From: Malus domestica
Taxonomy: Eukaryota; Streptophyta; Magnoliopsida; Rosales; Rosaceae
Direction of reading: 5' to 3'
Assembly: GCF_042453785.1 (NCBI RefSeq)
Contig: NC_091664.1
Coordinates: 3,584,501 to 3,648,500 of the forward strand
DNA length: 64,000 nt
Below the pieces are notes generated by a model, which saw only the letters and a list, made by a program, of their open reading frames with translations, made no database searches and was not told the origin of the DNA. Position numbers and translations under genes: made by a program. Below are positions 10,631 to 22,625 of the stretch, piece after piece. Position 1 is the first letter of the stretch; each line of letters starts with the position of its first letter.

Positions 10631-10924
10631 TGTCACATCCCGGCCTGGGCCCTCACCACATCTCAGGCTCGACTCCACCATAGCACGATATTGTCCGTTT
10701 TGGACCCCGACCACGCCCTCACGATTTTGTTTCTGGGAACTCACACGAAAACTTGCCAGTAGGTCACCCATCATAGGATTGCTCTCGTGCGACCTCGCTT
10801 AACTTCGGAGTTCCTACGAAACTCTAAGCCAGTGAGCTCCTAAAAGGCCTCGTGCTAGGTAGAGATGGGAATATACATATAAGGTTTACAGGATCTACAC
10901 CCCTGGACGATGTGGGATGTAACA
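10631..10924 (-). repeat. Cassandra 5' LTR (right copy)
   Basis: Runs from TGTCACATCCCGG to GGGATGTAACA, i.e. TGTTACATCCC...GGGATGTGACA on the minus strand. The 5S-like segment, with box-C-like TTAAGCGAGGT, lies within about 10755-10830. Confidence 0.9.
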
Positions 10925-13826
10925 GCATCAGCGTTGTGGTCATCATTCTAATGACATATTGAAAATTATGCTTAGAGAATCAAATGTAGATATTACTTCT
11001 GATGAAACTATCAAACTTTGTTTTCATTGTCTAGATGGGAAAATGAGTAAACTTCCTTTTTCTGATAAGATTTATACAGTAGATATTCCCTTTTACAAAG
11101 TACACATTGATGTATGGGCCCTTCTCCAATTGTTTCAGTTGAAGGGTTTTGATATTATATGTCTTTTATAGATGAAGCTACTTGGTTTGTATGGATTTTT
11201 CCTATCATGAATAAATCAGAAGTTTTTTGTTCCTTTGTCAAATTCTGTGCATATATTGAGAATCAATTTCATACTAGAGTTAAAGTGTTACAATCTGATG
11301 GTGGTGGAGAATTTATTAGTCATGCTTTCAAATAATTTTTGGCAACATATGGTATATTACATTTGATCTCTTGTCCTTACACACCTCAGCAGAATGGATT
11401 AGCTGAGCGGAAACATCAACATCTTATTGAAATAGCTATTACACTGCTATATGTGGCCAAGTTACCTCACAAGTTTTGGTCTTATGTAGTCAATCATGTT
11501 GCTTTTTTTTATTAATAAGATGCCTTGTAAGGGTCTTAATATGGTTTCACCTTTTAGGAAGTTGTTTGGCAAGAAACCGGATATAGCTAATCTCAAAGTT
11601 TTTCGTTCTGCCATCTATCCCTATCTTAGGCCCTACAATACTAAAAAGTTGCAGCCTTAATCAACCTAATGTGTTTTCTTATGATATCCACAAGGTTATA
11701 AAGGTGTTATCTGCTACAATATATCAACTGGAAAAGTTATTATTTCTCATCATGTCATTCATGATGAAACTATATTTCCCTATAGACATGTTGGTTCAAC
11801 CACTACAGATGATACTTCTTCCATGTCTTCTGGTCAAAGTAGTACTGCAAGTCCTATAATTGTACAGTTACCATCTCCAATGGATCATTCTTCTAGTGTT
11901 GATTCCAGCAATGTTTCACCGAGGGTTTCAGTCACTCAATCATTTGGTTCTACATCACAGCATCATGTTTCTTCAAGTTATTTGGAAAATGCACATGACT
12001 CCACTACACATGCTACTCTTTCCAGCCCTATGTTACTTGTCCATAACTCCCTTCTTTTACAAGTTGTGTTACCTTCTCTTAGTTCTTCTAGTTCTCCCAG
12101 CACAGGTAATGCATCTATTTCACAGGGTATTCAAACAAGGTTAAGAACTGGTATAATAACCAGAAAAGACTACTCGGCCTTAACAACTATATTCCCAGAA
12201 GTGAAATCTTTGACTCTTAAGGATGTTGATCATTTCTCAGGGGGTTTCAACTTTGTTGCTGACATTCTGGATGCTTCTGAACTATCAACTTTCAAACAAG
12301 CATCTCATATTCCCCAGTGGCAAAGGGCAATGCAAGATGAGTTTGATGCTCTTCAAGCACAAGGTACCTGGACATTTATTCCTAATTCTTGTGATAAGAA
12401 TGTCATTGGTAGCAAGTAGGTGTATAAAATCAAACGGAATAATGATGGTTCTGTTTCTCGATATAAAGCACGATTGGTTGCTCATGGGTTTAACCAAGAA
12501 AATGGGCTAGAATATACAAAAACATTCAATCATGTGGTTCGGCATACTACGGTTCATTTAATCTTAGCACTAACTCCTACACATCATTGGGATCTTCGAC
12601 AACTTGATGTGAAGAATGCCTTTCTTCACGGGAATTGCAGGAAGAAGTTTATATGTAGCAACCCCAAGGCTTTGTCAATCCTCAGTTTCCTACTCACGTA
12701 CACAAATTAGTTAAGTTTCTTTATGGTTTAAAATAAGCTCCCCGAGCTTGGAATGCCAAATTTAGTAGTTATTTGCAGGCTGTTGGATTTGAAGCTTCTA
12801 TGTCAGATTCTAGTCTATTTGTTAAAACTGAAGGAGCTCATGTGGTCATTTTACTTCTCTAGGTAGATGACATCATAATTACAGGCTCTGATTCCCAGTT
12901 AATACAATCTATGATCATAGCTCTCAGTGAAGTTTTTGATCTTACGGATATGGGCAAGTTAGCTTATTTCCTTGGTCTACAGGTTACTTATAAGACAAAT
13001 GGGGATCTGTTTATCAATCAAGCCAAATATGTGACTAATCTAATTCACAAGGCTAGCATGTATGCTTGTAAGCCGTGCTCCACACTCTGTAAGCCTCATA
13101 ATCAGGTTATTTCTACTGAAGGTACCTTACTCCCTAATCCTACTATATATCAAAGTTTGGTTAGGGCTTTACAGTACCTTACATTTACACGTCCAGACAT
13201 TGCCTTTGCTGTGAATATTGTATGTCAATATATGAATGCTCATACGGATATTCACTTTGCCATGGTCAAAAGAATAATTCGATATTTGCAAGGGACTATT
13301 CAGTGTGGCTTGACATATACTTCTAGGAGTTCTGTGTATGTGACTGCATATAGTGATTCAGATTGGGTTGCAGATTTGAACACTCGGAGATTTATCACTG
13401 GTTATGTTGTGTATCTTGGCTCTAATCCTATTTCTTGGCAATCTAAAAAGCAGTTCTCTGTGTCTCAGAGTTCGACAGAGGCTGAATATCGAGCCTTAGC
13501 ACATACTACAACTGATATTGCTTGGATCCGTCTCATTCTCAAAGATTTACATGAATTTTTATCCTTTACTCTGGTTGTGTATTGTGATAATCAATCTGCA
13601 ATAACTTTGAGCTTAGATCTGGTTCAACACTCTCGAATCACGCACTTGGAAACAAATTTTCACTTTGTCCGTGAACGAGTTCAGAAAGGCGACTTATTTG
13701 TTGAATATATGTGTACTAAAGCTCATATTACAGATGTGCTCACCAAAGGTCTTCATGGTCCAAATTTTCTTTGTCACTATTTCAATCTTAAGCTTGGTTA
13801 TCCAAGCTAAGATTGGGGGGAAGGGG

Positions 13827-14053
13827 TATTGGATAAGTAAATAATATGCCATGTCATAATTGTACATGTGCAGAACATGTGCACATATAGAATAGTATAA
13901 ATAGTTCATTTCCTCTTGTATTTTGGTTAAGTCGGTTGTATAACAAAAACAGTTAAAGAAATATATTGAGAGATTCTTCAATTTTCTTCTTCTTTAAGCT
14001 TCCGTAGTCTTCATGTTTCTTGATTTCTATGGAGTTCTTCCTTGCAATTAAGA
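13827..14053 (+). repeat. 3' LTR of copia element 1
   Basis: The same 227-bp sequence as the left LTR, with about 13 differences including two single-base indels. Followed by the AATTG target copy at 14054-14058. Confidence 0.88.
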
Positions 14054-15360
14054 AATTGATGGTTTGAATCGTTGAAGTTCCATTTGAAATGGGTCCCGCA
14101 ACTAATCCGCATTTTTAGAAGAAAAAAAATGAGAATCCCTTCCTTTAAAGGGCATGGAGCCAAAATATATGGAACAATGAAGGATAGAGAAGAGAGGAGT
14201 ATGGGATAGTGGGAGAGATGCAGAAAAAATATAGAATGAAAGACACATAAAATGAAAACTAAAACCCTAAATCAAAAACTATTTTAAGTTGTTTCACTTT
14301 CAATATTTGTTTCCATTCATTCTTCTTTAGTTTTTTTTACTTCTTTAGTTTTTTTACCTTCCCTTTCACCACCCTTTTTCATCAATTCTTTCTCCCATAC
14401 ACTTTTTTTTTATGTTTCAAGCACAAAAAGTATAGGGGCTTAAATAAGATTTTTCTTAGATTTTAACCTAGATGATTTTCTAAATCTAGTAAGTACATAA
14501 TATTCATATCCATATATATAGACAAATTCACACACAAATAAGAATAAATGATAATATATGACTTTTCTAATTATGAAAACCTAATAATAATTATAAGTGG
14601 TAAATAACATTTTTTTATTGTTTACGGGAATCAAAATATAACCTACCTGCACAAAAAACTCAACAATTATTACAACTTAATTAATTTCCAAACATTACAA
14701 TTATATCCAAAGAGTAGAGTTTTATTCTAAAAGAGATGTTTTTCAAAAATTAGAATAGAATCTTCTAAAACAGGTTATCAAACCCTACAATTATTTTTCA
14801 AATCATATGTACGTGCACACGGAGAACATTGAGTGTAGCTGTACACCGGGTGGCATACTGGCAAGGCATGCTTGTGTGGCCCCCTGAGTGACTCAGATTC
14901 GTATCCATCGTGAATAGAAATGTTTTTGGAGATTTTTTTTCAAGGATGACAGTCTTCATATATTTTATGATACCTTAAGTTTTTTATATAATATTTTTTT
15001 ATTGTAGTGAATTGACGTTAAATTATGAGGTGACAAAAAATTAATAAAAAATTTCACTTTAAAAGCGTTTTCTTAGCATTTCTCTACCATGTAATGTATC
15101 GTGTTATGTTTTCAATAGACTAAAAATCTCTCGTGTGTCATTTGTTTGGCCGATAAAGGCCTTGGGAATCTTCAAAAGATGGCATTGTCAAATCTCAAAG
15201 ATTGCGAAAGAGAATTAAATCATATCATGAAGTTCTACTATGTATAGTAACAATGTCTTTTCTTTCACTAATCTTCAATTTACTATTTAATTTGACTGCG
15301 AAATTTTCCATAAGATGTTTGGCGAAAGTTAAGCAGAAGACTGAGGTCTTAAGGCCACTC
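14054..15360. other. AT-rich intergenic sequence
   Basis: I see no gene. T-rich and A-rich tracts dominate. A GC-richer patch near 14810-14910 might be a SINE remnant but shows no clear A and B boxes. Confidence 0.4.
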
Positions 15361-15885
15361 TTTTAAAAATCTCCGTCTAGGCGTTAGGCGACTGATTACT
15401 GTTTCGATTAATGTCTAGGTGTTTAAAAATTAAGAAAGTGGGCTTAAACCTGCTATGGCGTCTGCCTAAACCGCCTAAGCACTTCCCTAGCCCGCCAAGA
15501 CTCGCCTAAACGCTCGCCTAGGTTGCAACTCACTTAAACAGAAAACAAATAGCTTTTATTTTGCATTTTATTTTTTTAATAAATTGTAAGGGACTTGTTA
15601 AATACTTAAATGAACACACATTATATGTTTGTTCCTCATGTTTTCATTATATTTCAATACTTCATAATATATATGTCATTCTGCTGTGTAGTTAATGATG
15701 AAATTATACATATTTTAAGTATAAACATACACTTATTTACACGAAATATAATAGATTTACTTTAAATCCACCTAGTCCGCTTAAACACCATCATAGGCGC
15801 CAGCCCTACCTAGCCGCCTAGGCGCTAAGCCCTAGCCCACCATCCCGACTAGCGCCTAACGTCTTTTAGAACCTTGCATAAGGCA
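15361..15885. repeat. Possible MITE with GCCTAGGCG-type ends
   Basis: Both ends are dense in CTAGGCG / CGCCTAG motifs (about 15373-15530 and 15770-15870) around an AT-rich centre. The outer ends TTTTAAAAATCTCC and GTCTTTTAGAACC are roughly inverted. No target duplication could be fixed. Confidence 0.4.
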
Positions 15886-16043
15886 TGATTCAAGTTTTAC
15901 CCCAAGTTCTGCATTTATGGAATTTATCATTGTCATAGAAGTTTATTATCTCTGTGGTACATTGACTCATGTCAACATTCTTCATATCACTTTTTTAATT
16001 TAAGGCTAACTACATTGCGTTTAGCTTGGGGTGATTTTTGAAA

Positions 16044-16213
16044 GGATAATGTTAGGAAAACTAAATTTTTAAATCAAATTTACAAACAAATGATTTGTTA
16101 CCAATATTAAGTAAATACGTTAATCAACACTTAAGTAATAATCTAATAATTATCATTCACAATATTTGGTTTTCAAAATTTAATTTAGAAATTTAATCTC
16201 CTTAACATTACTC
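16044..16213. mobile_element. MITE, GGATAATGTTAG family (copy 1 of 3)
   Basis: Begins GGATAATGTTAGG and ends with the near-inverse TAACATTACTC. The interior holds CAACACTTAAGTAATAATC, also found in the copy at 60831-60999. Another relative is at 52740-52905. Confidence 0.65.
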
Positions 16214-16403
16214 TTTTCGAATTGGATCATGAAGTTTCAAAATGCTAATAGTCCTTGAATTGTTTGCATAGAATAAAACTTTAATTGATCGATTGTTCAA
16301 CAACTGAAGAAAAACTCACTCATGCAAATTAATAAACTATTTTATTTTCGCTTTCCAATTTGAAGAATCTTTCCTTTACAGTTTTTTCTTTTATAAAATG
16401 GCT

Positions 16404-17185
16404 AGAGTTACTTGGCTCCACAAAATTGTGAAAGAATTCATACACAAACACAGTTTGTAGCTGATTTACGGAACTTCATGCTTAAGATAAAAACCGTTCA
16501 TATTATAAATTACTATGGAATACTATCTCTACAAAAACTTAGTAACACATGAGATCGTTTAGTTATAGAACTGTTTAAAACAAATGGTCGAAATTGGTAT
16601 AAGTATTACGAACTGTCTATCTATTTGTTATACTTAATTGATTAAATGACGGAGGAGCCAAGTTAACAATTCGATAAATTTGTCTTTTTACTTTCTTATG
16701 TAATAATGTAGTTTAGTATGCAAGTTCTTTGTGTTTGAGTCTCTCTATGCTACAATATAAATGCAGGGCCATAAATTAGTCTTTAAAATACTTTGTAAGC
16801 CTTTAAGAAGTGTTAAGTGAAAATAAATTCTGGTTTTCCTGCTTGTGTGTGAAGCACAATTTCGGAGTGATTCCTAGGCACCCTTGGTGAGAGGTTGAAG
16901 GCCGGTGTGATGCAGAAATTTCCTAAATTCTCTATTGGTGTGATTCGAATACATCCTTGGTGTGACACCAAAGGCCGCAGGGAGTTTGGATCTCTTCTAT
17001 ATTCGTATCTATTTCTACTTCCTTGCATCACTAAATAACAGTTTTAATTTTTTTTTTTACAAAAACAATTTTTATATAGTATTTATAATATAATCGATTT
17101 TAATCATAACCACAAAATTATGTTCTTCGACAACGAACTATTTTAAAGAAAGACTCCTCCACAATTTTGTGGAACCAAGTATCTC
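16404..17185. mobile_element. Non-autonomous TIR element (~780 bp)
   Basis: Inverted ends: GAGTTACTTGGCTCCACAAA at 16404 and, on the opposite strand from 17185, GAGATACTTGGTTCCACAAA. The match extends into AATTGTG. The interior is AT-rich, with a GC-richer patch at 16840-17000 and no credible coding region. The target duplication is unclear. Confidence 0.55.
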
Positions 17186-17310
17186 TCTCGATTGCCAGCC
17201 TTTGAACTATTTTAAAGGTGGCTACACATGACACACGCTTTAAAGTGAGACCATCACGTCAGTCCTACTGTCCCATCATCGTCCTTGCCATACGGTTGTC
17301 CTTAACCAGA

Positions 17311-17572
17311 TGTTAAGCAAGAATGATCTGTTGTAGTAGAGAAGATGAATGCAGAGACAGGGAGAGAGAGAAAGAGAGAATTTAGAGAGAGAGAAGTAAT
17401 CTTGTTTGTATTAATCTTTTTACTCATTACTCAGTACATTTAATTGTAGTATATATATGTGTAACTAAGGTAACTTACAGACTAAGCTAACAGATATAAC
17501 AAACCCTTAACTAATTGCCTAATCTTATGATACATGTCAAGAGAATATCCCTTAGATTGACTACTCCTTACA
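17311..17572 (-). repeat. 3' LTR of copia element 2
   Basis: 262 bp, TGTTAAGCAAG...CTACTCCTTACA on the plus strand. It contains a GAGAGAGA-rich stretch, which on the minus strand would be a CT-rich leader. Confidence 0.9.
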
Positions 17573-17595
17573 TCTCCCCTCAAACTCAGGGATAG

Positions 17596-20500
17596 TTAAA
17601 CTGAGTCTGAGATTGTCACAATGAGTCTTGAACAAAGGTGCAGACAAGCCTTAAGTGAATATGTCAGCAAACTGCTCAAGTGAAGAAACAAATTGGACCA
17701 ACAACACCTGTTTTGCCACCCGTTCCCGCACAAAATGAACATCAATTTCAATATGTTTTGTGCGCTGATGTTGGACAGGATTACACGTAAGAGCAATGGC
17801 TGAAAGATTATCACAGTATAGAGAGTAGGTGGTCCAGAAACAGGAACTTGCAAAAACTGTAACAATTGTTTAATCTAATCAATCTTAGCAGCCGTTGTAG
17901 ACAGTGCGCGATATTCAGCTTCAGTAGAAGAGCGAGAGACAGTATTTTGTTTCTTGAAGGACTATGAGATGGGGTTTGAGCCAAGAAAAACAACTAGCCC
18001 TGTCGTGGATCTCCTGTCATTGGGATCTCCTACCCAATCAGCATCACTGAATGCTTGTAAATCCAATCCTCCTTTGATGTAATGAAGGCCGCACCCTTTA
18101 GTAGCCTTGAGATACCTCAGAATTCGTTTAACTGCCACAAAGTGAGCTTCCATAAGACACTGCATGAACTGACAAACCTGATACACAACGAATGCATTAT
18201 CAGGTCGAGTAAAAGTGAGGTATTGGAGTGCTCTTACGCGGCTTCTATATAAAGCTGGATTATTCTAAGGCTTCCCATCATCCTTCAACAACCTATTGTA
18301 AGGTAGGCAAAGAGTAGCACACGGTTTAGACAACTCCATTCCAGACTTAATAAGCAAATCAGTAACATATTTGTCCTGAGAGAGGAATAAACCATCCTTC
18401 TTATGCAAAACCTAAATACCAAGGAAGTAATGCAATGGTCCGAGGTCCTTGATATCAAACTCTTGAGTAAGAGCATGTATAACATCTAATATTGCTTGAG
18501 ATGCATTCCTCGTGATGATAATGTCATCCACATATAAGAGGAGAATCACAATGGTACCATTCACAGCTTTAACAAATAAAGAGGAATCACTATAGGTGGA
18601 TTGAAAACCCAAAGTCGGCAAGAAACTAGTGAATATGTCATTCCAAGCCCTTAGGGCTTGCTTGAGACCATATAGGGACTTATGTAACTTACAAACATAG
18701 TCACTATGAGTGGAATCAAGAAAACCAGGAGGTTGAGCCATATAGACTTCCTCTTGTAAAACACCATGCAGAAAAGCGTTTTTCACATCAAGTTGTCGAA
18801 TACCCCAATTAAAATGAGCAGCCAAAGTAAGCACTAACCTCACAGTGGTTGGTTTAACCACGGGACTAAATGTCTCGCCATAGTCTATAGCTTCCTCTTG
18901 ATTGAACCCCTTTGTAACCAAACGAGCCTTATACCTCCCTATAGAACCATCTGCATTCTTTTTAATCTTGAACACCCACTTGTAGCCTACCAAGTTTTTG
19001 TGAGGAGGAAGAGGTACAAGAGACCAGGTTCCTTGTGTATGAAGAGCACTCAACTCATCTTGCATTGCAGCCAACCATACTGGAGATTTGAGTGCTGATT
19101 TATATGTGGTAGGTTCAACTTGGGTAAGATCAGTACCCCTACTTTCATGAACAGAAGCTAGTAGAGCAATCTTTTTAGAAATACCATTCTTGGACCGAGT
19201 CTGCATAGGATGATTGTTTAATGGTGGTATGGACAAAACCACTTGAAGTTGGTCTCCCTGAAATTCAGGAACCACAGGTAGGGAATGAGAAGATTGATGT
19301 GCAGTGCCAGTAATGGGTGGAGTGTCCGTAGATAAACTGGAGCTTGAATCATGTAACGTTGCAGAACTGTGAGCATGCAAATCTGTAGAACTAACATCGG
19401 TTGATAGAGGCACAGAGGCTAGGCTTGGTGTATGAGAGACTGATGGTATAGTAGGCACAAAGTTAGACTGAGGTGTGATAAGAACATTATTAAGATTTGG
19501 GGTGAACACAGGTGTGGATGTCAAACCTATGGGCAATGGAGTAGATACTTTGGAGCATTGAGAAACCAGAGTGATGTATGGAAATTCTGTCTCATCAAAT
19601 AGAACATGATGAGATATAAACACTCTTATTTTCTGAACCTCAAAACAGATATAGCCCTTATACTTTGAAGCATACCCCAAGAAAATACATTTGGAAGTTC
19701 GAGGTTGCAGTTTAGTATGATTATAAGGTCTAAGCAAAAGATAGCATGAACAACCAAATACTCTAAGATGATTAATCTCAGGAATGGAATTAAACAAGAC
19801 CTCAAAAGGTGATTTATTTTCCAAAGTTGAAGAAAGCATCCTATTAATGAGATAGACCGAAGCTTGACAAGCATAAGACCAAAATGAAGGTGGTAAAGAA
19901 GCTGTTCGTAATAAGGTAATGGACATCTCAATGATGTGTTTATGTTTCCTCTCGACAAGCCTGTTTTGCTCTGGGGTATGTGGACAAGACATGTGGTGAA
20001 TAATGCCTTTGTCTACCAAAAAAATTGAAAGGATTTGCCTATATATTCCCCCCCCCACCATCACTCTGAAACATTTTAATAAAAGCATTAAATTGGTTGA
20101 CAACAAAGTGATAGAAAGAGACAAAAGTAGTGCCAACTTCACTTTTATTGCATATTGGGAAAATCCAACAAAACCTAGTACACTCATCTATGAAAGTAAC
20201 ATAGTATTTGAAGCCTTCAATAGAAATACAAGGAGTCGGGCCCCAAACATCACTATGTATTATCTCAAAAGGTTTTGCAGATTTGGATGAAGACACGGGA
20301 AATGGAAGTTTACTAAATTTGCCTTCGAGACATGGAGAACAAACAATAGGTAAAGAATCAGGGGTATGAGAGACATTAGATTTTCTAAGAATCTGAGATA
20401 CAATGGTATTAGAGGGATGACCTAATCGGTGATGCCAAAGTCTTGATGTAACTTGATGTCCAAGATATGCAGCCACATAAGCCTTTTGTGTTGAAACTGG

Positions 20501-22096
20501 ATCTGTTGGAGAAATGATCGGATATAACCCATTACGGCACTGCCCTTTGTACAAAATCTTCCATGTGGTTTTGTCCTGAATCCAAAAACAAAAAGCATCA
20601 AAAATTAATCAGCAATTATTATCCAAACATATGCGATGGACAGATAGCAAATTTTGTGTCAACTTCGGAACATAGAGAACAGATTTTAATTGAAATGACT
20701 GCAGTGGAGTTTGAAGAGTGGAAGAGCCAACATGAGAGATGGATAAACCTTCACCATTGGCTGTGTGAATAGTCTCATGAGATGGATATGATGTAGTAAG
20801 AGAAAGATTATTCAAATCGGTGGTCATATGATTTGTAGCACCCGTATCAGTAATCCAAACTTGTGGAGGTGGGGCAGAGGGCAATGGAGTTGATATTGAA
20901 TTCCCAGAAGCATTGTTGACATACATTATAATCATTGGAGAGGATCCTTTCTGAAAACAGAACTCAGCACTATGATTTGGATTCCTACATATTTGACAAC
21001 CATGAGATTGAGATGCATCTCTGAATCTGCAAGTAGCAGCCATGTGATTGTTCTTGCCACAAATTTGACACATTTGAGATACATTTCTGAATCGACAAGT
21101 ATCAGCCAAATGATTTGTTTTCCCACAAATTTGACAAGGGATGACAGGAGGATGGCCAAACTGTGGAGCAGCACCAAGGATTCCAGAACCAGGATTACCA
21201 TTATTGAAAACTTGCTTTGAGTGATTGAACCTGTTATTCGAATTAAATTTGCCCTTGTTCTTATTGGTGAAAGATTTGTAACCAGAGTTGGAGTTATGGG
21301 AAGTGTATGGCCGACCAGATTGCGCCTGAGACTGAACATTGGAAGGTCTCTGAGTAAAATTAGGTGAATGAGCCACTAATGCATTAAGCATTGGAGTAGG
21401 ATGAAGAGTCTCAATCATCACTTCTTCAGCAAGCAATTGTGACCGAAGATCTTTCAAAAAAATAACAGATTCACGCCCCCTTATCACAGACCTGATTGTA
21501 TTATACTCGGATGGTAGACCATTAAATGTAAGGATCACAATATCATCATCTTCAAAATAGACACCAGCAGCAGACAAATAATCTCTAGCTTCTTTGATTC
21601 GTTGAAGATACACATTAATGGAATCAGTACCTTTCTTGATAGTTTGCAACTTAGATTTCATCTTAAATATGCTTGTCCGAGTAACAGTAGAAAATTGCTC
21701 CCTGAGACGAGTCCACAAATCCTGAGCACTTGTGCTTCCAATGGCACAGGAAATGGCTGGTGGTGATAGAGTAACTGTGATAAGCTGCATCAATGCTCTA
21801 TCATGCATCCTCCAAACCATATATTCATCAGATTCCTTGCAAGCACAAGACTGATCAGACTGTTGTCTAGGAGAGAGTTCGGTATCACCAGAATTTAGAG
21901 TAAGAAACCGAGATGGACATGGTGTTGAACCATCGACAAACCCCATAATTCCATGACCTTCCAGTAAAAGTTGCATTTGGAAATGCCAAGTCAAGTAATT
22001 GGTATCATCCAATTTCATGGTTACAGAGGTTGAGACCGATGAAATTAGAGAAGTAATAGGAGATTGCAATATCTGTAACTGATTGGCGGTCACCAT
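17596..22096 (-). pseudogene. Copia element 2 gag-pol polyprotein, defective
   Basis: Gag probably starts at the ATG at 22096 (MVTANQLQ). It has a UBN2-type core and then three tandem CX2CX4HX4C zinc knuckles (CQICGKTNHLADTC, CQICGKNNHMAATC, CQICRNPNHSAEFC). The protease motif DTGATNHMT is intact. That frame ends at 20609. The pre-integrase and integrase segment 20039-20554 (WHHRLGHPS) runs into a nine-C run (20048-20056) where the frame shifts. Integrase C-terminus and reverse transcriptase occupy 18412-20187 (TPEQNRLVERKH, DVKNAFLHG, YVDDIIIT). RNase H is in pieces at 17962-18186 and further left (SSTEAEYRA), broken by stops. It has lost only a few positions, consistent with its similar LTRs. 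Confidence 0.9.
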
Positions 22097-22343
22097 TGTT
22101 GAATCTTCAAGAAAGTGATGTACATAGAACAAAACACAAATAGTTGGTGTGCACAACTTGCAACGAAGAAAGTATCCCAAAATTAGAGATGCAGAACCCT
22201 AAAGCAGAAAGAAAGAACCTGCGATCGAAGAACAAGAACATAGCACGAGAAGATTGAAGTAATAGCGGAAGCAAAAATTCCAAGATCGAAGAACCGTCAA
22301 GTCTATACGCTTGTACCGGTGAGAGAGTTGATGAAGCTTAAAT

Positions 22344-22357
22344 GGCGATTGATACCA
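22344..22357 (-). other. Primer binding site of copia element 2
   Basis: TGGTATCAATCGCC on the minus strand directly abuts the 5' LTR. Confidence 0.75.
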
Positions 22358-22620
22358 TGTTAAGAAAGAATGATCTGTTGTAGTAGAGAAGATGAATGCA
22401 GAGACAGGGAGAGAGAGAAATAGAGAATTTAGAAAGAGATAAGTAATCTTGTTTGTATTAATCTTTTTACTCATTACTCAGTACATTTACATTGTAGTAT
22501 ATATATGTGTAACTAAGGTAGCTTATAGACTAAGCTAACAGATATAACAAACCCTTAACTAATTGCCTAATCTTATGACACATGTCAAGAGAATATCCCT
22601 TAGATTGGCTACTCCTTACA
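22358..22620 (-). repeat. 5' LTR of copia element 2
   Basis: 263 bp, matching the left LTR except for about eight substitutions and one indel. Confidence 0.9.
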
Positions 22621-22625
22621 CCAGA

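Larger units (their letters stand above)
10290..10924 (-). mobile_element. Cassandra TRIM retrotransposon, nested in copia element 1
   Basis: Two related LTR-like copies (10290-10560 and 10631-10924) flank a 70-bp interior. On the minus strand the interior begins ATTTGGTATCAGACCC (initiator-tRNA-Met primer site) and ends with a purine tract (CTAAGGGGGTGGAT). It has no coding capacity. Each LTR carries a 5S rRNA-like segment including AACTCCGAAGTTAAGCG and GATGGGTGACC on the minus strand, the hallmark of Cassandra. Near-identical flanks GCATT (10285-10289) and GCATC (10925-10929) mark the target site. The copia pre-integrase coding resumes in frame beyond it. Confidence 0.93.
8468..13810 (+). 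pseudogene. Copia gag-pol polyprotein, broken
   Basis: The gag N-terminus (UBN2/copia type) is at 8468-8917 and runs through two stops (8915-8917, 9056-9058) to a Ser/Gly/Asn-rich linker. Two zinc knuckles follow: CQRCSRKGHIIVTC, then one with its second residue changed to a stop at 9530-9532. The protease motif reads DTHAFHHMT instead of the usual D(S/T)GATxHMT. The pre-integrase domain is split by the Cassandra insertion (10290-10924). Integrase is at about 11080-11650 (SDGGGEF, then TPQQNGLAERKH). Reverse transcriptase runs from 12150 (DVKNAFLHG); its catalytic YVDD box has the Tyr codon changed to TAG (12861-12863). RNase H is at 12911-13810 (STEAEYRAL, DNQSAI). Several nonsense changes and frameshifts make it non-functional. 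Confidence 0.9.
7756..14053 (+). mobile_element. Degenerate Ty1/copia LTR retrotransposon with nested Cassandra
   Basis: Two 227-bp LTRs (7756-7982 and 13827-14053) enclose gag and pol in copia order: gag, protease, integrase, reverse transcriptase, RNase H. A 5-bp target duplication AATTG lies at 7751-7755 and 14054-14058. Directly after the left LTR is TGGTATCAAGAGCC, an initiator-tRNA-Met-type primer site. Directly before the right LTR is a purine tract (GGGGGGAAGGGG). By eye the LTRs differ at about 13 positions, so the insertion is not recent. Many in-frame stops and a nested TRIM make it non-autonomous. Confidence 0.92.
17311..22620 (-). mobile_element. Ty1/copia LTR retrotransposon 2, relatively young
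   Basis: LTRs at 17311-17572 and 22358-22620 both run TGTTAAG...TCCTTACA and differ at about nine positions in ~263. A perfect 5-bp target duplication CCAGA lies at 17306-17310 and 22621-22625. On the minus strand the primer site TGGTATCAATCGCC follows the LTR and the purine tract TGAGGGGAGA precedes the other. Long open gag and pol segments remain, but stops and frameshifts make it defective. Confidence 0.93.

Noticed and set aside
10755..10830. Possible 5S rRNA gene
   Set aside because: The 5S-like segments are part of Cassandra LTRs, diverged and flanked by primer site and LTR ends, so not a cellular 5S gene.
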